Positions 1 to 8,300 of a DNA stretch of 39,652 nucleotides are shown in pieces (the first letter of the stretch is position 1; the number at the start of each line of letters is the position of its first letter). The position numbers and the translations under genes were made by a program. Source of the stretch: Prosthecobacter debontii. Its GTDB lineage: Bacteria > Verrucomicrobiota > Verrucomicrobiia > Chthoniobacterales > Chthoniobacteraceae. The stretch is taken from NCBI GenBank assembly GCA_945905735.1, contig CAMDQC010000036.1:1-39652 (forward strand), in the 5' to 3' direction. The notes beneath the pieces are model-generated. The model was not told the origin of the DNA. It did not search any database and saw nothing but the letters and a program-made list of their open reading frames with translations.

Positions 1-92
1 TTTTTGCTCCACCCATCGGGTTCGTTCGCGTGCCGCTCGTCTATGATCGCTGCAATTTCCGGTAGTCCAAGTTTGAGTTTCACTCCTGCCAT
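1..92 (-). CDS. N-terminus of an unidentified protein, possibly a transposase (partial)
   Basis: An ATG at 92-90 on the minus strand opens a reading frame of 30 codons that leaves the window at base 1. It begins MAGVKLKLGLPEIAAII and continues with DERHANEPDG. It is preceded by a purine-rich stretch (aggcaagaaagcgaa) that could serve for ribosome binding. The short helical, charged start resembles the N-terminus of helix-turn-helix transposases of the IS630 kind. That is an impression from memory, not a motif match. The context fits: the neighbouring sulfatase has lost its N-terminal three quarters exactly at this border, as expected if an insertion sequence had landed there. It could equally be any small DNA-binding protein. 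Only the missing left flank can decide. Confidence 0.35.
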   Translation of the reverse strand, partial: MAGVKLKLGLPEIAAIIDERHANEPDGWSK

Positions 93-133
93 TTCGCTTT
101 CTTGCCTTTTTACTCTAAAATGTCACTTTAATT

Positions 134-601
134 ATGAAATTTAGTATCACTCCATTTCTGCTCGATGAAAACGGCGCGAAAGGGCGCGAAAAGTTTTGGT
201 TTTACTCCGGCGAGGAATTGCAGGCCGTGCGGGTCGGCGATTGGAAGCTGCACTTGCCGCACGAATATCTCACGGTCGCCGCGGCACCGGGCAAAGGCGG
301 CAAGCCGTCGAATTGGGAGAACATGAAGCCGCTCTCGATCGAAGTTTCCGGCATCCGCGGCATCGCCAGCAGGCACGGCTATCGAGTCGAGAAAATCGGT
401 CTCGCGCTCTACGATCTCAAGCACGACCCCAACGAAACACGTGACGTGGCCGATGCGAATCCCGAAGTCGTCGCACGCGTGCAAGCGGAGGTCGCAAAGG
501 CCCGCGCCGACCTCGGCGATTCGTTGACCGGCGTCCGCGCCACACACGCGCGACCGGCGGGCGATGTCGGCATTTACAATCCCGCGACGCTTTCAAAATA
601 A
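134..601 (+). pseudogene. C-terminal remnant of an S1-family sulfatase
   Basis: The reading frame shows the C-terminal subdomain of arylsulfatase-A-like (S1) sulfatases: FWFYSGEELQAVRVGDWKLH followed later by LYDLKHDPNETRDVA and ADLGDSLTG. These are the usual end motifs of secreted bacterial sulfatases. The catalytic N-terminal domain, including the Cys/Ser-x-Pro-x-Arg site converted to formylglycine and the metal ligands, is absent: a stop codon lies in frame at 116-118. About 155 codons remain, compared with 450-550 in intact family members. The first 12-15 residues after the ATG at 134 do not look like sulfatase, so homology probably starts near 165. The fragment cannot be an active enzyme. 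It ends 2 bases before the next gene, suggesting a former operon with the hydrolase downstream. An intact sulfatase elsewhere may be the partner of the formylglycine-generating enzyme at 4.2 kb. Confidence 0.75.
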
Positions 602-603
602 AC

Positions 604-1734
604 ATGAGAACCATGACCATGAAACAAACCGCTTTTTTCATCCTGTCGTGCTTCGCCGTTTCGGCGTTCGGAGTTTCCTCCACTGCCGCCGAGCCCGTCA
701 CTCCGAAGACGAGCGTGAGCATTGTCGGCGAGGATTTTCACATCAACGGAAAGCCCACGTACGCGGGCCGGACGTGGAACGGACATCGCATCGAAGGCCT
801 GCTGCTCAACTCGCGAATGGTGCAGGCCACATTCGACGATCTGAATCCCGAGACCGCCAAGCGTTGGGCTTACGCGGACACGGGAAAATGGGACGCCGAG
901 CGAAACGTTCGCGAGTTCATCGCAGCAATGCCAGAGTGGAAAGCGCACGGCTTGCTCGCGGTGACGGTCAATTTCCAAGGCGGCTCGCCGGAAGGCTATT
1001 CGGGTAAGCAGACGTGGGAGAGCGGCGCATTCACCGCCGAGGGCGACTTGCGCCCGGAGTTTGCCGCGCGGATGCGGCGTGTCCTGGATGCCGCGGATGC
1101 GCAGGGAATGGTTGTCATCCTCGGCTATTTTTACTTCGGCCAATCGCCGCGCCTCGCAGGCGATGACGCCGCAATCCGCGCGACCGATGCCGCCACGCGC
1201 TGGCTGCTCGACGGCGGATGGCGGAATGTTCTCGTCGAAATCAACAACGAGTCGAACCCAAACTACAAGCCGCCGATCCTGCGCCCGGACCGTGTCTCCG
1301 AGCTGATCGAGCGCGTGCGTTCCGCAAAAGCCGCCGACGGACACAAGCTGCTCGTCGGTACTTCATTCGGCGGGCGCGTCGTGCCATCGGCCAATGCAAT
1401 CGCAGTCTCCGATTTTGCACTCATTCACGGCAACGGCGCGAAAGAGCCGGCGCATATCACCGAGCTGATTCGCAAGACGCGCGCCGTCCCGACCTACAAG
1501 CCGATGCCGGTTTTGATCAACGAGGACGACCACGAAAACTTCGATCAACCCGTGAACAACTTCACCACCTCCCTCGCCGAACACGTCTCGTGGGGCTGGT
1601 TCGACTACCGCCGCAAAGGCGAAGGCATGGACGAAGGCTACCAGTCCCCGCCCGTAAACTGGGGCCTCAGCTCCGAGCGCAAACGCGGCTTTTTCAAGCT
1701 ACTCGCGGAAATCACCGGCGCAGCGAAACAGTGA
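604..1734 (+). CDS. Exported TIM-barrel glycoside-hydrolase-like protein (clan GH-A type)
   Basis: This 376-residue protein has a signal peptide (roughly residues 1-28, hydrophobic FFILSCFAVSAFGV, ending STAA). The rest reads as a single (beta/alpha)8 barrel. The segment VLVEINNESNPN places a Glu (E216) after Asn, as in the acid/base position of clan GH-A enzymes. A second Glu (E307, in PVLINEDDHEN) sits at the end of a later strand where the nucleophile is expected, followed by the aromatic run SWGWFDY. These are inferences from pattern; the protein does not fall obviously into a named GH family and the substrate is unknown. Start codons at 604, 613 and 619 are all possible and none has a clear ribosome binding site. 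It starts 2 bases after the sulfatase remnant, which suggests joint work on a (possibly sulfated) polysaccharide before the sulfatase was lost. Confidence 0.82.
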   Translation: MRTMTMKQTAFFILSCFAVSAFGVSSTAAEPVTPKTSVSIVGEDFHINGKPTYAGRTWNGHRIEGLLLNSRMVQATFDDLNPETAKRWAYADTGKWDAERNVREFIAAMPEWKAHGLLAVTVNFQGGSPEGYSGKQTWESGAFTAEGDLRPEFAARMRRVLDAADAQGMVVILGYFYFGQSPRLAGDDAAIRATDAATRWLLDGGWRNVLVEINNESNPNYKPPILRPDRVSELIERVRSAKAADGHKLLVGTSFGGRVVPSANAIAVSDFALIHGNGAKEPAHITELIRKTRAVPTYKPMPVLINEDDHENFDQPVNNFTTSLAEHVSWGWFDYRRKGEGMDEGYQSPPVNWGLSSERKRGFFKLLAEITGAAKQ

Positions 1735-1822
1735 AAGAACTCCAGAGAACGAAACCGGGGAGACGCCCGAAGCTTCTCCAGTTTGCCGGCCCGCAGTCGT
1801 TCTGCGAGGCCGTCGATGGAGT

Positions 1823-2311
1823 CTAGTAAGGCTTTGCGATGACGCGACGGGCGGGGTCGGTCAGTCCGCTTTGCTGGTAGATGTAGCCGGGTTTGTCGGA
1901 GATGAGTTCATAGCCTTTGAGGACGAATTCGGGGTAAAAGCCGTTGCTGGCGGGCTCGTACACGGTGTCGCCGGAGTAGTTGCCGAGGAGCTTGTATTCG
2001 TAGTCGTTGTCGGAGCCCATCTTGCCGGCTTGCCGGTCCGGGATGATGCGCGTCTGCTCGTTCATCATCACGAGTTTCGCGCTTGACCAGGGCTCGCCGG
2101 ATTTCCGTACCCAGCCCCAGAACTTGTAGTCCACTTTGTAGTAGCGCCGTCCGATGTAGTAAGCAGCAGCTTTGGGTTCCGCCGCGATTCCTGCGGCGAT
2201 GGCACCACGGACTGCTGCGCTGGGCGATTTGCGCGCGCCGCCGCCGTCGAGCGATTGGCAGCCGCCGATGGAGAGTAGGATGAGGAGTGCGAGTGGTTTG
2301 AAGTTTTTCAT
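1823..2311 (-). CDS. Hypothetical lipoprotein
   Basis: The 162-residue product starts MKNFKPLALLILLSIGGCQS: two lysines, a hydrophobic stretch and a lipobox-like LSIGGC with the Cys at about residue 18, so a signal-peptidase-II-processed lipoprotein is likely. The mature part has a low-complexity Ala-rich segment (residues 25-50) and a beta-rich region with YYIGRRYYKVDYKFWGWV. No catalytic motif or known family was recognised. It lies 4 bases downstream of the SDR gene on the same strand, so the two are probably cotranscribed. It converges with the glycoside-hydrolase-like gene at 604-1734. The 88 bases between them hold no convincing terminator. Confidence 0.78.
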   Translation of the reverse strand: MKNFKPLALLILLSIGGCQSLDGGGARKSPSAAVRGAIAAGIAAEPKAAAYYIGRRYYKVDYKFWGWVRKSGEPWSSAKLVMMNEQTRIIPDRQAGKMGSDNDYEYKLLGNYSGDTVYEPASNGFYPEFVLKGYELISDKPGYIYQQSGLTDPARRVIAKPY

Positions 2312-2315
2312 GGCG

Positions 2316-3128
2316 TTAAATCGTCTGCGAGAGATACCCGCCGTCCACGACGAGGTCTGTCCCCGTCACGAAGCTGCTCGCCCCATGCGCGGCGAGGAAG
2401 ACGCACGCGCCGACGAGTTCGTGACTTTCGCCAAAGCGCTTCATGGGCGTGTGGCCCCAGATGGCTTGGGTGCGGGGCGTCGGGGAGCCGTCGTCGTTAA
2501 AGAGGAGCTTTCGATTTTGCTCCGCCGGGAAAAAGCCTGGGGTGATGGAGTTGACGCGGACGCCTTTGAGCGCCCATTCGCGTGCGATGAACATCGTGAG
2601 GCTGAGCACCGCGGCCTTGCTGGCGCTGTACGCGACGACTCGGGAGAGCGGAATGCGGGCGCTGGCGCTGGCGATATTGATGATACTGCCGCGCCCGCGC
2701 TGGCACATGCCGGGGCCGAATTCTTGGCAGGGAAGAAGGACGCCGCCGACGAGGTTCAGGTCGAAATTTGCGCGCCAGTCTTCGATGGCGATGCTCTCGA
2801 TGGGGCGCTCGGGGGTGACGGTGACTTTCGGGTCGTTGCCGCCTGCGGCATTGACGAGAATGGTGGGCGCACCGAGCGCGGCGATTACGGCTTCGTGCGC
2901 TGTGTGGAGGCTCTCGCGGGACATGGCATCCACGGGAAAGAACTGTGCTTTTCCGGCCTTGGCGATGATGGCCCGTGCGCGTTCCTCGCCGCGTTCTTGA
3001 TTGCGCCCAAGTACCGCGACGCTGGCACCCGCAGCCGCGAGCCCTTCTGCGAGAGCCCCGCCCAGCACGCCTGTGGCCCCGATGACGACTGCGACTTCAC
3101 CCGTAAGATCGAAAAGAGATAGATTCAT
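2316..3128 (-). CDS. SDR-family NAD(P)-dependent oxidoreductase (D-mannonate oxidoreductase-like)
   Basis: This is a classical short-chain dehydrogenase of 270 residues. The nucleotide-binding Gly motif GATGVLGG lies at residues 17-24, NAAGG at 93-97, the catalytic Tyr-x-x-x-Lys as YSASK (Y167, K171), and the C-terminal end LVVDGGY is typical. The beginning, SLFDLTGEVAVVIGATGVLG, resembles SDR enzymes annotated as D-mannonate (fructuronate) oxidoreductases in Bacteroidetes and Verrucomicrobia. That would place it in hexuronate breakdown, but the substrate is a guess; the SDR fold itself is certain. The frame is open up to 3230. The ATG at 3128 was chosen because the strand-1/Gly-loop spacing then matches the family, while the 34 upstream residues look unlike protein. 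The lipoprotein gene follows after 4 bases. Confidence 0.9.
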   Translation of the reverse strand: MNLSLFDLTGEVAVVIGATGVLGGALAEGLAAAGASVAVLGRNQERGEERARAIIAKAGKAQFFPVDAMSRESLHTAHEAVIAALGAPTILVNAAGGNDPKVTVTPERPIESIAIEDWRANFDLNLVGGVLLPCQEFGPGMCQRGRGSIINIASASARIPLSRVVAYSASKAAVLSLTMFIAREWALKGVRVNSITPGFFPAEQNRKLLFNDDGSPTPRTQAIWGHTPMKRFGESHELVGACVFLAAHGASSFVTGTDLVVDGGYLSQTI

Positions 3129-3292
3129 TGCGCTATGCACAACACCCGAGAGTTCGCCGCGACGCAAGCTGGAGCTGCGGTGCGTGATTTGAGATGGGGT
3201 GTGCTCGGGTGATGTGAAAATGGCAGCCAAGGCAGCCGCGCTCGCCGCAAAGACGGCTGGCGCATAGGCGGCCAGTGACGCTCAAAGCAGGG

Positions 3293-4039
3293 TTACTTTT
3301 TTTCTAGCAGCTTGCGGAGGTCGTCGTAGCGGCCTGGGACTGCGCCGGGGAGGGGCTTGGGTGGGAGTTTGGCTCCGGGGAGGGTGAAGCCGCGGGGCTC
3401 GGCTGGTTCGCTGTCGTCCATTTTTCCGGTGACGGGGGAGAAGGTGTCGATGGGGGCCATGACGGTGGCGGAGGGGATGGCGAGTTTGCGGTGGTCGTTG
3501 ATGAATTGGGTGCCGCTCCAATAGACGCTGTCGTCTTTTGGGAAGGAGAGTCGGGCCATGCCGACGCGGAGGTCTTTGCGCATCTCGAAGTGGAGGTGTG
3601 CGGGGTAGAGGCCGCCGCCGGTGCCGATGGTGCCGAGCTGTTGGCCGCGCTTGAGGTGCTGGCCGTAGCGGACTTGGAGCTTATCGAGGTGGCCGTAGAG
3701 GGAATCGACGAATTTGATCTGCCCGTCTTCTTGGTAGGCGTGGCGGACGATGACGACGTTGCCCCAGCCGCGGTAGAAATTGTTGGCGTAAACGACGATG
3801 CCGTGGGCGATGGAATAGACGGGTGCGCCGAGGTCGGTGTCGCCGCCTGCGCGGCCGTTCCAGTCTTCGCCGAGATGGCCGTGGGGTGTGTATCCGCGGG
3901 CTTTGTAGTAGCCGTCGCCGTCGGGTTTGCCGACGGGGAAATCGAAGCCGTCTGCGATGAAAATAGCGACCTTTCGCTCGGCGTGGACGTCGGCGCAGAG
4001 TGAAAAACTGAGGGCAAGACTGGCGATGAGAAACCGCAT
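3293..4039 (-). CDS. Exported M23-family metallopeptidase (LytM-like)
   Basis: The 248-residue protein has a signal peptide (residues 1-20, MRFLIASLALSFSLCADVHA) and one M23 domain. Zinc ligands are visible: HxxxD as H55-L-G-E-D59, the conserved YGHLD around H117, and HxH as H148-L-H150 in AHLHFE. M23 enzymes cut Gly-Gly or crosslink peptides of peptidoglycan or act as hydrolases in the cell envelope. All catalytic positions are present, so it is likely active rather than an EnvC/NlpD-like activator. The C-terminal 60 residues are Pro-rich (GAKLPPKPLPGAVPG) and may lie along the wall. It is transcribed divergently from the formylglycine-generating enzyme gene. The 138 bases between them must hold both promoters, though no clear -35/-10 pair was seen. 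Confidence 0.92.
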   Translation of the reverse strand: MRFLIASLALSFSLCADVHAERKVAIFIADGFDFPVGKPDGDGYYKARGYTPHGHLGEDWNGRAGGDTDLGAPVYSIAHGIVVYANNFYRGWGNVVIVRHAYQEDGQIKFVDSLYGHLDKLQVRYGQHLKRGQQLGTIGTGGGLYPAHLHFEMRKDLRVGMARLSFPKDDSVYWSGTQFINDHRKLAIPSATVMAPIDTFSPVTGKMDDSEPAEPRGFTLPGAKLPPKPLPGAVPGRYDDLRKLLEKK

Positions 4040-4177
4040 TCGTGTGACAGTTTAGAGAAGCGCGTGGGGAAAAGGGGAGTAGTAAATTTCGCGATGCGAT
4101 GTGTTCCAGAGGGGAGGGGGTGCAAAATTCTCTCCCAAAGTGCGCCGCGCGCGCTATTGCAAGGGCACATCCATTTT

Positions 4178-5146
4178 ATGAAAACGCTCTTTCTCGCTTC
4201 GCTATTCGTCGTCCCGCTCTTGGCCGCAGAGCATGTCGTTCCGGCGGGCATGGTTTATATTAAAGAGGGCACTTTCCAAATGGGCAGCACCGATGGGCCG
4301 GAGGACGAGCAGCCGATCCACGAGGTGACGGTGAAGGCGTTCTTCATGGATGTGACGGAGGTGACGAATGACCAGTTTGCCGAGTTTACGAAGGCGACGG
4401 GCTATCTCACGCTCTCGGAGCGACCGCTGACATCGAAGGATCTGCCGGGGTTGCTCCCGGAGTTTGAGGGGAAGACGCTCGGCATCTGCCACCGTGCGCC
4501 GGAGGGCGAGGCGAATCTCGCGGACTATCGCCAATGGTGGGTGCCGATCATCGGGGCAAATTGGCGGCATCCCGATGGTGAGAAGTCGAACTTGGAAGGG
4601 AAGGGGAAGCACCCCGTCGTCCACGTCTGCTACGACGACGCGATGGCCTACTGCAAATGGGCCGGGAAGCGTCTGCCCACCGAGGCGGAGTGGGAATACG
4701 CGGCACGCGGCAGCGCGGCGGGGAGCCGCTTTGTGTGGGGGAATGAATTTAACCCCGCCGGAAAATGGATGGCGAATACGTGGCAGGGGAAATTCCCGAA
4801 AGTGAACACGGGCGAAGACGGCTTCACGGGGACGGCTCCCGTGGGTTCTTTCCCGGCCAATGGATTCGGCCTTTTTGATATGGCGGGCAATGTTTGGGAG
4901 ATTTGCGCCGACTGGTATCTGCCGCAGTATTACAAAATGTCGCCGAAGCAAAATCCTCCCGGCCCCGACACGAGCTACGACCCCGATGAGCCCGGCGTGA
5001 TGAAGCGGGTGATGCGTGGCGGCTCGTGGATGTGTGCCGATAGCTACTGCCGAGGCTACCGCCCCGGTGCCCGTATGAAGACGGCGACGGACACCGGCTT
5101 GTCGAATACGGGCTTTCGTTGTGTGAAAGATGTCGCTGCGAAGTAG
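4178..5146 (+). CDS. Exported formylglycine-generating enzyme (SUMF1/FGE family)
   Basis: The 322-residue product has a signal peptide (MKTLFLASLFVVPLLAAEH) followed by a full FGE-sulfatase domain: FQMGSTDG at 34-41, GANWRHPDG at 126-134, AGKRLPTEAEWEYAARG at 162-178, and GEDGFTGTAPV further on. The two catalytic copper-binding cysteines of true FGEs are present as C286 and C291 in WMCADSYCRGY, lining up with the human Cys336/Cys341 segment. Many FGE-fold proteins lack this pair, so this one is likely a real enzyme. It would oxidise Cys in the sulfatase motif C-x-P-x-R to formylglycine with O2 and copper. The frame is open to 4064, but the ATG at 4178 starts a proper signal peptide. A sulfatase remnant lies 3.6 kb upstream. 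Export is odd, because substrates must be unfolded when modified (see findings). Confidence 0.93.
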   Translation: MKTLFLASLFVVPLLAAEHVVPAGMVYIKEGTFQMGSTDGPEDEQPIHEVTVKAFFMDVTEVTNDQFAEFTKATGYLTLSERPLTSKDLPGLLPEFEGKTLGICHRAPEGEANLADYRQWWVPIIGANWRHPDGEKSNLEGKGKHPVVHVCYDDAMAYCKWAGKRLPTEAEWEYAARGSAAGSRFVWGNEFNPAGKWMANTWQGKFPKVNTGEDGFTGTAPVGSFPANGFGLFDMAGNVWEICADWYLPQYYKMSPKQNPPGPDTSYDPDEPGVMKRVMRGGSWMCADSYCRGYRPGARMKTATDTGLSNTGFRCVKDVAAK

Positions 5147-5265
5147 CGGAGGCCCACGCGTCTGAATTCATGTGACGTCGAGAAACGTGGAGGCGAAGAG
5201 AACGGAAGTTTATTGAAATCACTCTTGCGAAGCGTGAGTAAATTCGCTCTTTTGCAACGTAACTG

Positions 5266-5281
5266 TTACAGAGTGCTGTAA
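5266..5281. promoter_or_regulatory. Small inverted repeat upstream of the giant PEP-CTERM gene
   Basis: TTACAG-AGTG-CTGTAA is a perfect 6-bp inverted repeat with a 4-base centre. It overlaps a second one, GTAAC-T-GTTAC, at 5259-5269. Both lie 42-65 bases before the ATG at 5324, in the 177-base gap that must contain the promoter. They could be an operator or part of a 5' leader hairpin. There is no T-run, so it is not an intrinsic terminator of the preceding gene. Confidence 0.25.
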
Positions 5282-5323
5282 GCCTCTGTGTCCTTGTTTT
5301 TTTCCAACCAACTACTCCGTCCT

Positions 5324-8300
5324 ATGAAAACATCCCTGACTCGTCGCTCCTCGCAAAAACACATCCTTTCGACGAGTGCCGCTGCGCTCATCGGAGTCGT
5401 CGCTGTCGCCACGTCTTATGGGCAGGCGATCTCCATTACAGGGTCAACAGTCTATTCGCAGAATTTCGACACGCTCCCGACGGTTGCGGGGAACTGGGCG
5501 GACAATGGTACGATTGTGGGTTGGCAGGCGGATTCGATGTCCACGTTTCCAGCGGCGGGTGTGCTGAATCCGATCCCATTGGGGATTTATACGACTGCGG
5601 CGGCGGGAGCGCGTGGATTTTTTAGCGCGGGAACTGGCACTGAGCGGGCGTTAGCTTGGTCGCCCACGACCACCAGCTACGGAGCTACTGCGATGGGTGT
5701 GGTGTTCCAAAACAACTCGGGCTCGTCGGTTTCACTGGGGAACTTTTCTTACAACGGGGAGCTCTACGTCCCTCACGCCACGGCGAACAATGTGGACGGC
5801 TTCCAGTTCTTCTACCAGATCAGCGGGACGGCGGTGACGGACCTCGCCTCGGGCGGTGCGGTGCATGGGAATGGCAATACGTTTGCCCAAAATGCGGCGC
5901 TTGCGGATACGGGATGGACTCGGGTGGGGGCGTTTGATTATGCGACCTCAAATGCTGCCACGGCGGCACTCGCGGCACCTGTGATTTCCAACATCAGCGG
6001 GAATCTTGGGCTTACTTTGGCTCCGGGGCAGTTCATCACGCTCCGCTGGCGGAACTTCAATGACGGGGGTGGGGTGGATGCGTTGATGGGTATTGATGAT
6101 GTATCGCTGGCGTTCAGCGTGATTTCTGATTCGACGTATAATCTGAACCACGCTGTCGGCGCGGCCCCAAACGGATCGCTCGATAATACTGGCACGCCAT
6201 ATTGGACGGATGGAGTGAATGCGACGGGTTATTTGGGCGGCGGGGCGATTTTCAGCCAAGACCCTACGGGGACTGCGACGATTGACGTGCCGACGAATAT
6301 CACCGTGGGCTTCGTGCGGGCGAGCCATGCGAGCGGGACGTATTCGATTGGCGGTGCCGGGCAGATTTCGGGTGGGCTGTTCAAATTGAACGCTGGCACG
6401 TTGGCGCTTACCTCGGCCAATGCGTTTAGCTCGACTTCGTTCAATGGAGGAACCATTCAAGTTTCCGCTGCGGGGGCTCTCGGGACGAGCACTATCACGA
6501 TGGGAGTCGCGGGCGGGACGCTTGAAAATGCGAGCGCTTACACGCTGAATAACGTCGTCGCGGGAACGGGGACTTTGACCAAGGCGGGCGCTGGCACGCT
6601 GACGATGGGCGGTGTGAATACGCATCCCTCCACGATTCTCTCCGCAGGCACGACGGTCTTGGGTGGCTCGCTCCCGGCGAACCACACAGTCAACGTCAAC
6701 AGCGGCGCATCCTTGCGTGTGGGCGGGACCATTGGCACGGGCGCGACGAGCACGATTGGCGGTCGCATTTTAGGAACGGGAACCGTGAACGGGACGACGG
6801 CGATTTCCAATGGAGGAACGGTTGAGTCCGGGGCGCTGGGGAACGGCACGCTGACGTTTCAGGACCTCACGTTTGGCGCGGTGGCGGGGAATGCGGCGAC
6901 TTTCGATGCATCGCTCACTTCCTTAGTCAATGTGACGGGCAGCCTCGTCCTCAACGGAGGCGCGGAAAAGGTGACGATCAACGTATCGGGCAACCCAGTG
7001 GGAGCGCTCCCGCAGACGTTCACCCTGCTGGATTACGTGACGATCGGCGGGTCTGGTTTTGGTGGGTTCATCATTGGGACTCAGCCAAACCGGGCCGTTG
7101 CTGCGTTGATTGATGATATGGTGAATTCGCGCGTGGATTACCAGATCACGGCGATTGATTTCCCGATCTGGAGCGGCGCGCTGAGCGGTGCTTGGGCGCT
7201 GGGGGCGCAGGGCGGTGCGGAGAACTGGGTACTCAATTCCAACAACGCGAGCCCGACGGACTTCCGGGTGAACGATAATGTCGTATTCAACGACCTCCCA
7301 GCGACGGATCAAAACGTGGTGATCAATGGCGCGAATGTGACGGTTACATCGCTCACATTTACGAACGCGACGCGCAATTACACATTCAGCGGTACGAACG
7401 GAATCGCGGGCAATGCGCCGCTGGTAAAATCTGGCGCTGCGACCGTGACTTTTGACAACACGAACAGCTTCACGGGGTCCGTCACCGTCAACGCCGGAAC
7501 CGTCAAAGCAGCGTCGCTCGCGGATGGTGGGACGAATAGCTCGCTCGGAAGTGGGACCTTGGTGACTCTCGATGGCGGAAGCACGCTGGAATACACAGGC
7601 GCTTCAGCAGTTTCGACAAACCGAGCGTTGACGATCAATGCGGGCGGCGGAACGCTCAAGACGGCAAATACGCTGACGCTGTCTGGAGCAATCTCCGGCG
7701 CCGGAACTCTGACGAAGACGGGCGCAGGACGAGTAATTATCGCCGGGACGGCGTCGGCTACCACCACGATTTCGGAGGGTGTCCTCGAGTTTGGAGGAGG
7801 AGCGAATGTCACGGGGGCATTGACGGTAAATAGCAACACGGACCTCGAAATCAGCGATGGCTCGGCGGGCACTGGTAACATCACCAACAACGGTCGGACG
7901 ACGATTCGCCGCACGGATACGGTGACGATTCCGGCGATCATCAGCGGTTCGGGCGAGTTGATTATGAATGGAGCAGGGAGCGTCACCCTCGGCGGTGCGG
8001 CGGTGCCGAATACGTTCACGGGGATCACTCGGGTCTTGGCGGGTATTTTGAACGCTGGGAAGACGGCGGGGACGGACGCAATCGGCGGGGATTTGCTGAT
8101 TGATGGGGGTAGTTTTCGATTCGCAGCAGTGGGTACGGCCAATCAAATCCCGGACACGGCGAGCATCACGCTGACATCGGGTTCGTTCGGCGATGTGCTC
8201 AACGTCGGCCCCCTCGCGCAACAGACGGATACGGTGAATAATGTGACTGTGAACGGGGGCACATTCGGCTCTCTGCGGAGCGGCACATCGGCGTCGTTCC

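Noticed and set aside
2172-3122. 316-codon plus-strand frame opposite the SDR gene
   Set aside because: The minus strand carries all SDR motifs in order; the plus-strand text has none.
5288-5323. GTG at 5288 as start of the PEP-CTERM protein
   Set aside because: The twelve extra residues precede a complete signal peptide beginning at the ATG at 5324.
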